From contig CAILMQ010000011.1 of the NCBI GenBank assembly GCA_903835385.1, forward strand, positions 1 through 38,681: DNA of 38,681 bases, written 5' to 3'. The translations under genes and the position numbers were made by a program. This DNA comes from an uncultured Microcaldota archaeon. GTDB taxonomy: Archaea > Micrarchaeota > Micrarchaeia > Anstonellales > Bilamarchaeaceae. The notes under the pieces are model-generated. The model saw nothing but the letters and a program-made list of their open reading frames with translations. It was not told where the DNA came from and searched no databases. This document shows, piece after piece, positions 16,570 to 25,883 of the stretch; the stretch's first letter is position 1, and every line of letters starts with the position of its first letter.

Positions 16570-17769
16570 ATGTCACCCCTTGTCAAAGGCGGCAGGGTTT
16601 TCCTGGAAGGGGGGTTCAGGGACGCTGACATACTAATTGAAAACGGGAAAATAAAGAAGGTCGGCCCCGGGCTGGATAAGGGGGGCGAGAGGCCCGTCAA
16701 CGCATCCGGGCTGCTGGTGGTGCCGGGCCTCATTGACCCCCATGTGCATTTGCGCGAGCCCGGCGCGGAATACAAGGAGGATTTCAGGACCGGGACCCGG
16801 GCCGCCGTGGCAGGCGGATTCACCACGGTCATGGACATGCCGAACAACAATCCCCCCACCACCACTGCGGAGCGCCTCGAAGAGAAGAAGAAACTCGCGA
16901 AGAAGAAGGCATTATGCGAAGTGCTGTTCCATTTCGGGACCACGGATTCCAATTTTGAGGAGGTAAGGAAAGCGGACCCCGGCTCGCTCAAGGTATACAT
17001 GGGCCGGACCACCGGGGAGCTCATGCTGAAGGAAAAGGATTCCCTGGAAAGGCATTTCTCGGAATTCGACCATCGTAGGCCCATAGTCGTGCACGCGTCG
17101 GACGATTCCCCTGACGAAAAAAAGAACCTGGCTGCCACCTACGCAAACGCGGGCCATGCGGCAAGCGTTGCCCAAAAGCACGGGCAAAGGGCCCACCTCG
17201 CCCACGTCTCCACGCCCCATGAAATCACGCTGTTCAAAAAATCGGCCAACACCACCTGCGAGGTCGCGCCCCACTACCTGTTCCTGTCCGCAAAGGATGC
17301 GAAAAGGCTCGGGCCCATGGGAAGCGCCTATCCGCCGCTCCGGAGCGAGCAGAAGCGCATCACCCTATGGCATTGCCTGGAGCGCATAGACTGCATTGCC
17401 ACGGACCACGCGCCGCACACAACGGAGGACAAGGAAGCCGGCGCGCGCGGATTCCCGGGCCTTGAGACCTGCCTTTCGCTCATGCTGGATGCGCACCATA
17501 AAGGGCTGCTGGGGATTGACTGGGTGATTCCGGCCATGACCGAAAACCCGGCGAGGATTTTCAACCTCAGGGGCAAGGGCAGGATAGCCGCGGGATACGA
17601 CGCGGACCTCACGCTCATTGACATGAAAAAGGAGTGGACCGTGGACGGTACGGAACTCCTCACGAAGTGCAGGTGGAGCCCGTTCGAGGGGAAGCGGCTC
17701 AAAGGCAGGGCGGTATCGGTCATGCGCAAGGGAGAGCTTCTCATGGAGGACGGGGAGCTTCGGGAATGA
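16570..17769 (+). CDS. pyrC: Dihydroorotase
   Basis: GLIDPHVHLREPG, CIATDHAPHT. Confidence 0.95.
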   Translation: MSPLVKGGRVFLEGGFRDADILIENGKIKKVGPGLDKGGERPVNASGLLVVPGLIDPHVHLREPGAEYKEDFRTGTRAAVAGGFTTVMDMPNNNPPTTTAERLEEKKKLAKKKALCEVLFHFGTTDSNFEEVRKADPGSLKVYMGRTTGELMLKEKDSLERHFSEFDHRRPIVVHASDDSPDEKKNLAATYANAGHAASVAQKHGQRAHLAHVSTPHEITLFKKSANTTCEVAPHYLFLSAKDAKRLGPMGSAYPPLRSEQKRITLWHCLERIDCIATDHAPHTTEDKEAGARGFPGLETCLSLMLDAHHKGLLGIDWVIPAMTENPARIFNLRGKGRIAAGYDADLTLIDMKKEWTVDGTELLTKCRWSPFEGKRLKGRAVSVMRKGELLMEDGELRE

Positions 17770-17780
17770 TGCCCCTGTCC

Positions 17781-18305
17781 TTAACCCATCAGTATCCTGA
17801 GCTGCTCTCCGACAAGGTATCCGATTATCGCACCGGCCACGCCGAGAAGCGAGTACTGGATGCCGTGGCTGAGCACGCTCTCCTTGCTGATTTTCGCGGT
17901 GTATGCCCCTAGCACGAAAAGCAGCAGCACGCCCACGGCGAAGGAGGCGAGCATGGCCTGCCCGATGGAAAGAGCAGTGAACGGGACCACCATGGCAAGG
18001 GAAACCAGCACGGTCGCGCAGAACGAAGCCACCGCGTTGACCACGTTTTCATGCACGGAATGGACGTGGGTGCGCTCGCCCTCCGCGACCTGCGCCTTCT
18101 GGAGCCCGCGCTCCGTGGACTGCGAAATGTACATCCCGATTCCATTCGCAAAGGAATTCGACACTCCGGCGAGCACGCCGGCGATTATTGCCAGGCTGGA
18201 GCTCCGGGTGGCTGCGGCCGCCCCGATTATGGTGCCCAGCGAGCAGATGATGCCGTCCGTGGTGCCGAAGGCCGCGCCTTCGAGCGTCTCGCGCAATGAG
18301 ACCAT
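17781..18305 (-). CDS. VIT1/CCC1 family transporter
   Basis: FGTTDGIICSLGTIIGAA; multiple TM segments. Confidence 0.75.
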   Translation of the reverse strand: MVSLRETLEGAAFGTTDGIICSLGTIIGAAAATRSSSLAIIAGVLAGVSNSFANGIGMYISQSTERGLQKAQVAEGERTHVHSVHENVVNAVASFCATVLVSLAMVVPFTALSIGQAMLASFAVGVLLLFVLGAYTAKISKESVLSHGIQYSLLGVAGAIIGYLVGEQLRILMG

Positions 18306-18309
18306 TCTA

Positions 18310-18753
18310 TCAGGACCTGTCTATGTTTATCGTCGCCTCTCCGCTGGTACTGTTGTATACCGAGGTTATGGTGAACCTCGCCCAGCCCGACTGGCTCTGG
18401 AGCTGCTGGGGGTTGGCGATGGGATACTTGACAATTTCCACCACTTCACTCGGCCCGGACGGAGTGTCCATGGCTAGCACGACCTCGCCGCCGTGCTGGA
18501 CGGTCCGGGTGCTGAAGTTGGATACTCCGGGCGGGATGTAAACCTCGGCGACCAGGGACGTGCTGCTGCCCAGGGCGCCGACGGAGTTCGCCAGGTAGGC
18601 GAGCCTGAGCGCGGCCAGTTCCGCCTGGTATTCGCCTATCTGCGCGTTGGCCTCGTTGGTCTTGAAATAGACGAACATGAGCAAGGGTATGAAAACGACC
18701 AGCACCAGGCCGATGATGATGAGGAATTCTGTCGCCACCTGTCCTTTTTTCAT
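18310..18753 (-). CDS. Class III signal peptide pilin-like protein
   Basis: MKKGQVATEFLIIIGLVLVVFIPLL. Confidence 0.75.
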   Translation of the reverse strand: MKKGQVATEFLIIIGLVLVVFIPLLMFVYFKTNEANAQIGEYQAELAALRLAYLANSVGALGSSTSLVAEVYIPPGVSNFSTRTVQHGGEVVLAMDTPSGPSEVVEIVKYPIANPQQLQSQSGWARFTITSVYNSTSGEATINIDRS

Positions 18754-19865
18754 AGAACTTCCTCTTCCCGGCCGCTGTTGACCCGCCTGGCCTTCGTGTG
18801 CTTCTTCTCTTTCTTTTTCAAGAGCACGGCGTCCAGCTCATCGGCCAGCTGGTCCACGGCTTCCTTGAGCGCCTTGCGTTCTGTTGACAGCGAAATATGG
18901 CCGTCATCAGTGTCGAAGTAGAGGAAGACCTCGAACGTGGATTTGTCCTCCTTCACGTGCACAGAAACGTTCCTGATGTTGAATGATTTGGAGAACTTCT
19001 CGAGCACCCCGCCGATCTTGGCTTTTATCTCCGGGAACTGCCATATGCTGTCCTCCGTGAGGCCGGAGACCGACATGGATATCTCCTCTTTGGCGATCTC
19101 CTGTATCCTCCTGAATATGTCTATGGCCGAGAGCACGCCCACAAGCCCCTTGCCAGAGACCGAGACCGCGAGCACCGAGGACACGCCCTTGTCTATCATC
19201 CGCTTGGCCGCCTCTTCTATGGTGGACTGCTCGGGGATGGTCGTCACATCCGCCCTCAGGTAGCCGGATATCGGCATTTCAAGCCCGCTATCCACTTCCT
19301 TGACAACGTAGGGCTTTTTCTCGATCAGCCTCGGCTTCGTGAGATAGGACGCGAGGTCCAGGGTGGATATCACTCCCACGGGAGTGCCCTTCCTGGTGAC
19401 CACGAGGCGGTGGCAGCCATACTCTTTCATCATGCCCCTGGCCCTGGCCACGGGCGCGCTTTCATCAATGGTGTATACCGGCGAACTCATGAGCTCGGAT
19501 ATCCGGTTCTTCGGCACCAGCCCCTCCTCCACCATGGCCTTGAGCAAATCGGTGCGCGTGGTTATCCCGAGCGGCTTTCCGTCCGCGTCCACGACCGGGA
19601 GCGCCTTGAAATGGCCGAGCAGGAACGCGTTTATCTGGTCCAATATGGCGGTGTCCGGCTTCAGGACGGGCGGCTTGACCACGCAGTTCTCGCATTTCGT
19701 CTTTGCCGAGTCCGCGATGCCGTGCCTGAGGTTCCGGTCGTCTATTATCCCGTAGTATCTCTCGTTCTTGGTGACCAGGACCGCGGTTCCGGTCTCCATG
19801 AGCTCGTTTATGGCCCTGGACAGGTGTTCGTCTCCATCAAGCGTAAGCGACTTCGTTATCTCCAT
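18750..19865 (-). CDS. Four-CBS-domain protein with C-terminal HPF/RaiA-like domain
   Basis: Four CBS repeats; C-terminal NVSVHVKEDKSTFEVFLYFDTDDGHISLSTERKALKEAVDQLADELDAVLLKKKEKK resembles HPF. Confidence 0.8.
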   Translation of the reverse strand: MEITKSLTLDGDEHLSRAINELMETGTAVLVTKNERYYGIIDDRNLRHGIADSAKTKCENCVVKPPVLKPDTAILDQINAFLLGHFKALPVVDADGKPLGITTRTDLLKAMVEEGLVPKNRISELMSSPVYTIDESAPVARARGMMKEYGCHRLVVTRKGTPVGVISTLDLASYLTKPRLIEKKPYVVKEVDSGLEMPISGYLRADVTTIPEQSTIEEAAKRMIDKGVSSVLAVSVSGKGLVGVLSAIDIFRRIQEIAKEEISMSVSGLTEDSIWQFPEIKAKIGGVLEKFSKSFNIRNVSVHVKEDKSTFEVFLYFDTDDGHISLSTERKALKEAVDQLADELDAVLLKKKEKKHTKARRVNSGREEEVL

Positions 19866-19957
19866 GCGAATGACCTCCGTCTCAAAAACGCTATTGGGAT
19901 ATGGATGCGCGAAGTTTAAAAAGATAGATATTTATTATTCGCCTCAGATATAACGCC

Positions 19958-20767
19958 ATGGCGACCGGTGTAGAAGTCACGTCTTCAGCCAGCTTGGAAA
20001 CGGAACCGCGTGCCCAAAGGCTGGACATAGACAGCATGGTAACCAAGCCGTCATGGAAGGCCATACTCCTCGAGCTCATTGAAAGCCGGCGCCTGGACCC
20101 CTGGAACATAGACATAGCCGAAATTTCCGACGCGTTTTTGAAAAAGGTCCGCGAGATGCAGGAGCTGGACCTGCTCGTGCAGGCGAACGTCATACTCGCC
20201 GCCGCCATACTCCTCAAGTACAAGTCCGAATACCTGAGACTGCTCCAGTACCAGGAGCAGATGAGCGATTACGTGGAAGGCGACGGGCAGGGCGTGCCCA
20301 TGGAGGACGTGCCCCAGCTCACGCTTTCATCCAGGATACCCCCGAAGCGGCAGATAACGCTGGACGAGCTCGTCCAGGAGATGGAAGGCATAATAAAGTA
20401 CGAATCCGACGAGCGGCTTTCCCGCAAGCCCAAGGGGGGCATAGACCAGATAGTGGACCTCAAGCTCAACAATGTGGACATCGAGGAGAGGATGGAACAC
20501 ACGATGTCGCGCATAAGGGGCAGCACCGACGAGGAGGGATGGACGCTCTTCTCGCGCCTGCTTGAGGACAGGGAGGACAGGCTCGAGCTCATATACGCGC
20601 TCATGTCCGTGCTCCATCTCACCCAGAAGGAGGCGATACTCATCAGGCAGGACAAGCTGTTCGGGGAGATATTCATAAGGCTGGCGGACGGCAATGGAAA
20701 GGCGGACGATGCGACGCAAGCGAAAGACAATGGCGCCGAAGCCGGGGATGCTGGAGAGGATTCGTGA
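19958..20767 (+). CDS. scpA: Segregation/condensation protein ScpA
   Basis: LLELIESRRLDPWNIDIAEISDAFLKKVREM...LAAAILLKYKSEYL. Confidence 0.85.
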   Translation: MATGVEVTSSASLETEPRAQRLDIDSMVTKPSWKAILLELIESRRLDPWNIDIAEISDAFLKKVREMQELDLLVQANVILAAAILLKYKSEYLRLLQYQEQMSDYVEGDGQGVPMEDVPQLTLSSRIPPKRQITLDELVQEMEGIIKYESDERLSRKPKGGIDQIVDLKLNNVDIEERMEHTMSRIRGSTDEEGWTLFSRLLEDREDRLELIYALMSVLHLTQKEAILIRQDKLFGEIFIRLADGNGKADDATQAKDNGAEAGDAGEDS

Positions 20768-20771
20768 TTCT

Positions 20772-22046
20772 ATGCCAACTACGGTCGTCGTGGGCATGCA
20801 GTGGGGAGACGAGGCCAAGGGCAAGATAGTGGACATGCTGGCCCAGGAACACGATTACATAGTGAGGTTCAACGGCGGGGACAATGCCGGCCATACAATA
20901 AGGCACGGCGAAAAGACCTTCAAGCTCCACCTGGTGCCTTCTGGCGTTTTCTATCCGGAAAAAACCAAGGTCATAGCGAACGGCGTGGTGGTGAATCCGA
21001 AGACGCTGCTCAAGGAGCTCCAGGAGATAGAGGCGGCCGGATATTCCATGAAGAACCTGGCCGTGAGCGAGTCCGCGCACCTCATAATGCCCTGGCACAT
21101 AGTGCTGGACGGCATAGAGGAGAGAAGCGGCGGCATAGGAACCACGAAAAAAGGAATCGGTCCCGCATACTCGGACAAAGCTGCGAGGGTGACTGCGGTT
21201 CGCACCGCTGACCTGCTGCTCGATGAAAAGGAATTAAGAGCGAAAATCGAGCGAATCGGGGAAGTCAAAAACTTAATAATCGGGGCGCTTGGGGGCGAAC
21301 GGCTCGATGTCGCGAAAATCGCTGACGAGACGGTTGCAGCCGCCAAGGCCATCCGCCCATACATCACGGATACCCGCTTCCTGCTTAATGGCGCGCTCGC
21401 GAAAGGCAAGAAAGTGCTGCTCGAAGGCGCACAGGGCGGGCTTCTGGACGTGGACCATGGCACTTACCCTTATGTGACCTCGTCCAACATGACCGCTGGC
21501 GGAGCGTGCACAGGAACCGGAATCCCGCCCTCTGCAATCAACAAGGTGGTCGGCGTGGCAAAGGCCTACACCACGCGCGTTGGCGCGGGCCCGTTCCCAA
21601 CAGAACTCACTGACGCGCTCGGAGAGAAAATCAGGCAGAAGGGAGGGGAGTTCGGCACCACCACGGGAAGACCCAGAAGATGCGGCTGGCTTGACCTTGT
21701 TGTCGTGCGCTACAGCGCGATGCTGAACGGCACTAACGAGCTGGCGCTCATAAAACTGGATGTGCTCGATGGCATGGAAGAGCTGAAGGTCTGTGTTGCT
21801 TATGAGGCTGGAAACGGAAAGCGGACAACTGATTTCCCGGCGGACATAAACGCTCTCGCGAAAATGAAGCCCGTGTACAAGGCGTTCAGGGGATGGCCTG
21901 TGTTCGACTGGAAAAAGGCCAAGGCGAAAAAGGACCTTCCAAAAGAGCTGCAGGAATACCTATCGTTCGTTGAAAAGGAGCTCAAAATCCCGATACGCTA
22001 CGTTTCCTACGGGCCGGCGAGGGAAGAGACGATTATTGTTCGCTAG
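20772..22046 (+). CDS. purA: Adenylosuccinate synthetase
   Basis: VVVGMQWGDEAKGKIVDMLAQ, RFNGGDNAGHT. Confidence 0.95.
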   Translation: MPTTVVVGMQWGDEAKGKIVDMLAQEHDYIVRFNGGDNAGHTIRHGEKTFKLHLVPSGVFYPEKTKVIANGVVVNPKTLLKELQEIEAAGYSMKNLAVSESAHLIMPWHIVLDGIEERSGGIGTTKKGIGPAYSDKAARVTAVRTADLLLDEKELRAKIERIGEVKNLIIGALGGERLDVAKIADETVAAAKAIRPYITDTRFLLNGALAKGKKVLLEGAQGGLLDVDHGTYPYVTSSNMTAGGACTGTGIPPSAINKVVGVAKAYTTRVGAGPFPTELTDALGEKIRQKGGEFGTTTGRPRRCGWLDLVVVRYSAMLNGTNELALIKLDVLDGMEELKVCVAYEAGNGKRTTDFPADINALAKMKPVYKAFRGWPVFDWKKAKAKKDLPKELQEYLSFVEKELKIPIRYVSYGPAREETIIVR

Positions 22047-23007
22047 CGCATCCCGGGTTCTCCATCCTGGCCTGAAGCGCCTCCACGCAGCGCGCGAGCG
22101 CCTCCTGCGTGTGAACCTTAACAGTTGCACCAGCGGCCTTTGGATGCCCGCCTCCGTTCCCGCCGAGCGAGATGCCAACGTCCTTCATCACTTCATTGAG
22201 CTCAATGGAAACCGACTTGCGCGCCCTCGCGGATATGCGCGTCTCGCGCTCGCGGTCCTTCCAGCTCGCCACGAACGCCACGTCCGCGGCTTCGGAAAGC
22301 ACCTGTGCGGCGTCGGATTCGTTGGAGCCGACTTCGGACGTGGCTATCACCAGGCCTCCGGAATAGACCACGCTGACCCTCTGGCACGCCTTAAGTATCG
22401 CCATCTTGACATCCGCCCTTGCCTCGGGCTCCGCGACCTCGAGCAGCTCGTGGTAGGTCGCGCCGCAGATTTTCATCAGCCTTGCCAGGGTCTCGAAGGT
22501 CTCCACACGCCCGGACTTGAAGCGGGCGGTGTCGGATATCACCGCGCAGGCGAGCGCGAACGCGGTCTCCTTGTCGATTTCCGGAAGCAGCGCTGCGATT
22601 ATTTCCGCGGTGGAAGGGGACTTGTCGTCCACTATGAAGGCGTCGGACTTCATGTCCCTGCCCTGGGGGTGGTGGTGGTCTATCACGAGCAGTATCTTCC
22701 ATTGTTTCGCGGGCTCCAGCAGGGTGTAGGCCGCGGTGTCCACCACAAGAAGGCCGGCGTATTCCTTCCTGTCCAGCTCCCGCAACGGGAGGACCTGGAT
22801 GTCCAGCCGCTCCACGAGCGCCTTCGCGTTCTCGTCAAGCTCGTCGGTGGCTATCACTGATTCGGGCAAAATGCGGTGCATGGCATAGGCGCATGCCAGG
22901 CCGTCCACGTCGGTCTTCCTGTGGGACGTCACGACGAGCCTGGATTTCCCGTTGTTGGAGAGGAAATTCCTGAAAATCTCCCTATCCTCCGGGCTGGGCG
23001 GCGCCAT
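22033..23007 (-). CDS. DHH/DHHA1 family phosphoesterase
   Basis: TSHRKTDVDGLACA, LLVIDHHHP, GGNGGGHPKAAGA; 14-bp convergent overlap with purA. Confidence 0.85.
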   Translation of the reverse strand: MAPPSPEDREIFRNFLSNNGKSRLVVTSHRKTDVDGLACAYAMHRILPESVIATDELDENAKALVERLDIQVLPLRELDRKEYAGLLVVDTAAYTLLEPAKQWKILLVIDHHHPQGRDMKSDAFIVDDKSPSTAEIIAALLPEIDKETAFALACAVISDTARFKSGRVETFETLARLMKICGATYHELLEVAEPEARADVKMAILKACQRVSVVYSGGLVIATSEVGSNESDAAQVLSEAADVAFVASWKDRERETRISARARKSVSIELNEVMKDVGISLGGNGGGHPKAAGATVKVHTQEALARCVEALQARMENPGCASEQ

Positions 23008-23338
23008 AGTCCTTCATCCGCTCCTGGAGCGACTTCTGCGCACTCATGACCGAATCGCGGAGCTTCTCCTCCTGCTTGGCCTGCGCGTTGAGCTTCACTT
23101 CGAGGAGCTCCTGCCTGTCTTTGAGCTCCTTCTCCGCTTCCGCCCTGTCGCTGAGCATCATTATGGAGCCTATGGAGCGGTATATCGCGCCCTTGGCCTT
23201 CTTGAGCTCCTCGGCCGCGTGCTTCACTTCGTTGAGCTGCAGCTGGAGCTGGTGCTTCTGTATGAGCACCACTTCGAGCTGCTTTTCGAGATTCTCGTAT
23301 TCCAGTATGTCCTGGTCTATTTTGCTGTCTCTTTTCAT
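22982..23338 (-). CDS. pfdB: Prefoldin subunit beta
   Basis: Coiled-coil small protein YENLEKQLEVVLIQKHQLQLQLNEVKHAAEEL...YRSIGSIMM; canonical position. Confidence 0.8.
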   Translation of the reverse strand: MKRDSKIDQDILEYENLEKQLEVVLIQKHQLQLQLNEVKHAAEELKKAKGAIYRSIGSIMMLSDRAEAEKELKDRQELLEVKLNAQAKQEEKLRDSVMSAQKSLQERMKDYGAAQPGG

Positions 23339-23348
23339 ATCCGCACCC

Positions 23349-23591
23349 CTAGGCATCATTAGTATTCTTCTCGATAGATTCAAAAACCTGGAGGTTCCTC
23401 AGCAGGCTGTTGGCAGCCGCCCGGAACGCAACCACGTCGTCCGCTTCTATTTTTATGGTGAGCGATGCGCCGGACAACCGCACCGAGCATGCCGAGCGCC
23501 CGAAACCCTTCTCGCCTGCGAGCGCGGTTGCGGCTGATTTCGCCGCTGCGACGGAATCGAACTCCACCTCAATCCTTCCCTTTGCCTTCAT
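23349..23591 (-). CDS. pcc1: KEOPS complex subunit Pcc1
   Basis: MKAKGRIEVEFDSVAAAKSAATAL...LTIKIEADDVVAFRAAANSLLRNLQV; operon context. Confidence 0.8.
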   Translation of the reverse strand: MKAKGRIEVEFDSVAAAKSAATALAGEKGFGRSACSVRLSGASLTIKIEADDVVAFRAAANSLLRNLQVFESIEKNTNDA

Positions 23592-23943
23592 GATCAACGA
23601 CTTCCTTCCTTCCCGACCACCTGGTCTCGTCACCGGAGCCGCGTCTTCTGCCTTTCTTCGACGCGGCTTGTGCCACCGGCTCTTTGGCGCAAGTGGCGAA
23701 ACCAGGTGCCCAGCGCCAGCCGCCCCTTTCCAGGACTTCTACTGATGAGATGAACGCGGGCTTTCCGCCCCTTTCCTCCACGATGCCGACACTCGCGTCG
23801 CCGGCCCTTCTCGCGAATTCGGCGAGAGCGGCGATTGTTTTCTTGCCCCGGGCCACGAAGCGCGCGCCGGATGATGCGGCGAGAGAGCGCGCAGCCTTCC
23901 GCGTCTCCTCGGACGCGTACCTGCTGGTTGTCAGGAGCGCCAT
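23569..23943 (-). CDS. Brix domain (Imp4-like) protein, C-terminus encoded by repeat element B
   Basis: MALLTTSRYASEETRKAARSLAASSGARFVARGKKTIAAL; canonical position between rpoP and pcc1. Confidence 0.7.
   Translation of the reverse strand: MALLTTSRYASEETRKAARSLAASSGARFVARGKKTIAALAEFARRAGDASVGIVEERGGKPAFISSVEVLERGGWRWAPGFATCAKEPVAQAASKKGRRRGSGDETRWSGRKEVVDHEGKGKD
23619..23707. repeat. 89-bp structured repeat element, copy B
   Basis: Gapless alignment with 5886-5974. Confidence 0.85.
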
Positions 23944-24081
23944 CTAATCAGTGCCGCATTCCTTGGCTATGGGCGGCCTGGATTTGAGAAGCATCTTCGC
24001 GCCGGATGAAGGGAACTGGAAGTTCTTCTCATCGGCGATGGTCACCAGGGCGCCGCTCTTTAGGTCTTTGTATTCTCCCAT
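23944..24081 (-). CDS. rpoP: RpoP (Rpb12)-like protein lacking zinc-ligand cysteines
   Basis: MGEYKDLKSGALVTIADEKNFQFPSSGAKMLLKSRPPIAKECGTD; position between rpl37ae and brix; RpoP-like C-terminal signature. Absent from the ORF track. Confidence 0.65.
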   Translation of the reverse strand: MGEYKDLKSGALVTIADEKNFQFPSSGAKMLLKSRPPIAKECGTD

Positions 24082-24091
24082 TGATACAACC

Positions 24092-24325
24092 TCACGACTT
24101 CTCGTATTCCTTGGCCAGGCGGAGCATTATCTCGCCGGTCTCGGTCTTTAGCGCGTAGGCGCCGCCTGCGAATTCGGCATTGCAGGAGCGGCACTTCCAC
24201 AGGGCGTTGCTTTTCCTTGCGACTTTCTTCTTGCCGCAGCGGGGGCACTCGTACCTGGTCCTCTTGGATTTCTCTGCAGCGTCAACGAGCTTCCTTATGG
24301 TCGCTCCGTATTTAGGTGTCCTCAT
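24092..24325 (-). CDS. rpl37ae: Ribosomal protein L37Ae
   Basis: MRTPKYGATIRKLVDAAEKSKRTRYECPRCGKKKVARKSNALWKCRSCNAEFAGGAY. Confidence 0.95.
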   Translation of the reverse strand: MRTPKYGATIRKLVDAAEKSKRTRYECPRCGKKKVARKSNALWKCRSCNAEFAGGAYALKTETGEIMLRLAKEYEKS

Positions 24326-24337
24326 TGCCATTCACCA

Positions 24338-25126
24338 TTACAGCATTGCCCTTATCTCGCTACCTCTTTTAAACGCTATGTCGATGTTATCCAGCAGCTC
24401 CTGCTTCGTCAGGCTGCCCTTGCCCTTCTGGATGGCGCATACGTGCGACTCCGTAGTCGCTATGGTTATCCTGCAGTCCTGCACCATCTCCTCCTCGCGC
24501 GTGGGGTCCACAAGCCAGGTCTTCCCGATCTTCACCAGCGTGGTGGAGATGGGCAGCGCCCTGGGGTTGAGCGGCCCGACGTACTCGCCGCGGACTATCT
24601 TGTCGCCCTCGACTTTGGGGAATTTCGCGTCGCTCAGAGCCGCGGATGCCGCAAGCGTGCCCGCGTCTATGAAATTGCCCGTGTGGTCGAGCACGTAGAG
24701 GTCCAGGAACAGTGAAATCACCTTGCCCTCCTTTATGAAGAGGGACTTGAGGTCCACGCATTCCGCGCTCCGTACGGCCCTGTCCACTATGCGCGCGAAT
24801 TCTACGGAATTCTCGTCCGGCGGCCCGGGCTCGAAGCTCGGCGACGCCAAGGGGAGCAGCTCCGAGTTCGTGATGAGCACTCCCTCGGTCGGCCTGTCGG
24901 CGAACGGGGTTGCCACGTCGAACTTGACCGAGGCCAGCACCTTCGTGCCCCCTATGCACGCCAGCGCCGAGCCGTCCGCGCTCTTGAGCGCGCCCTTCTG
25001 CACCGATATGGGCCTGAATTCGTCCAACTGCCTGCCGTCGTACCTGGTGCCCTTCGCCAGCGTGCCGAGCATCACGTCTTTCTTGATGCGCGACATTACC
25101 ATGTCCTTGAGTTCATCTGACATCAT
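24338..25126 (-). CDS. rrp42: Exosome subunit Rrp42
   Basis: RNase PH fold, catalytically inactive paralog, operon position. Confidence 0.9.
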   Translation of the reverse strand: MMSDELKDMVMSRIKKDVMLGTLAKGTRYDGRQLDEFRPISVQKGALKSADGSALACIGGTKVLASVKFDVATPFADRPTEGVLITNSELLPLASPSFEPGPPDENSVEFARIVDRAVRSAECVDLKSLFIKEGKVISLFLDLYVLDHTGNFIDAGTLAASAALSDAKFPKVEGDKIVRGEYVGPLNPRALPISTTLVKIGKTWLVDPTREEEMVQDCRITIATTESHVCAIQKGKGSLTKQELLDNIDIAFKRGSEIRAML

Positions 25127-25133
25127 GACCACC

Positions 25134-25883
25134 TTACATGAGGAATTTCTTCTCGCCGGCTTCCTCGTAGTGCCTCTTGAGCGAATCCGCCTGCACGGCG
25201 TGTATCTTCCCTTCGGCGCGCTCCGCCATGTCCAGCACCCTCGCCATCTCATCCCTGGTGAGCATGCCGTCCATCTGTATCAGGAGTATGTCCTTGCTCC
25301 GGGATGCGAATGCCACCGGAGTGTCGGACTGGCCGAAATTGTCCTCCGCCTTGCCCAGGTCCACGAGAAGCTGGCCGTCGGCCTTGCCGACCGCCACCGC
25401 GGAGACCATGTCCTTCATGGGTATGCCCGCGTTCGCGAGGGCCACCGCGGCCGCGGTTATGGACGCCGTCCTCGTGCCCCCGTCCGCCTGGAGCACGTCT
25501 ATGTAAATGTCTATCTGGGTGTTCGGGAATTTCTCGGCTATCACCAGGTTCTCGAACACTTCCCTTATGACCTTGGAGAGCTCGGTGCTCCTCCTGCTCG
25601 GCCCGGACCTGCTGTGCTCCTCCAATGATGCGAAGGGGGACATCATGTACCTGCATTTGACCAGCGCCCGGTACGGGCTTGCCAAGAACCTCGGGATGCA
25701 CTCCCTGGGCCCGTAGACGCCGCAGATTATCTTGTTGCCGCCCCACTCCACGAACGCGGAACCGTCCGCCTCGTGGAGCACGCCGGCCTCTATGCGCAGC
25801 TGCCTGAGGTCTTCGGGGCCCCTGCCGTCCATGCGCTTGCCGTCTATGACGAGCCTGACTTCTGATGTAGAGCTTGCCATCAT
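25134..25883 (-). CDS. rrp41: Exosome subunit Rrp41
   Basis: RMDGRGPEDLRQLRIEAGVL...CRYMMSPFASLEEHSRSGPSRRSTELSKVIREVFE. Confidence 0.95.
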   Translation of the reverse strand: MMASSTSEVRLVIDGKRMDGRGPEDLRQLRIEAGVLHEADGSAFVEWGGNKIICGVYGPRECIPRFLASPYRALVKCRYMMSPFASLEEHSRSGPSRRSTELSKVIREVFENLVIAEKFPNTQIDIYIDVLQADGGTRTASITAAAVALANAGIPMKDMVSAVAVGKADGQLLVDLGKAEDNFGQSDTPVAFASRSKDILLIQMDGMLTRDEMARVLDMAERAEGKIHAVQADSLKRHYEEAGEKKFLM

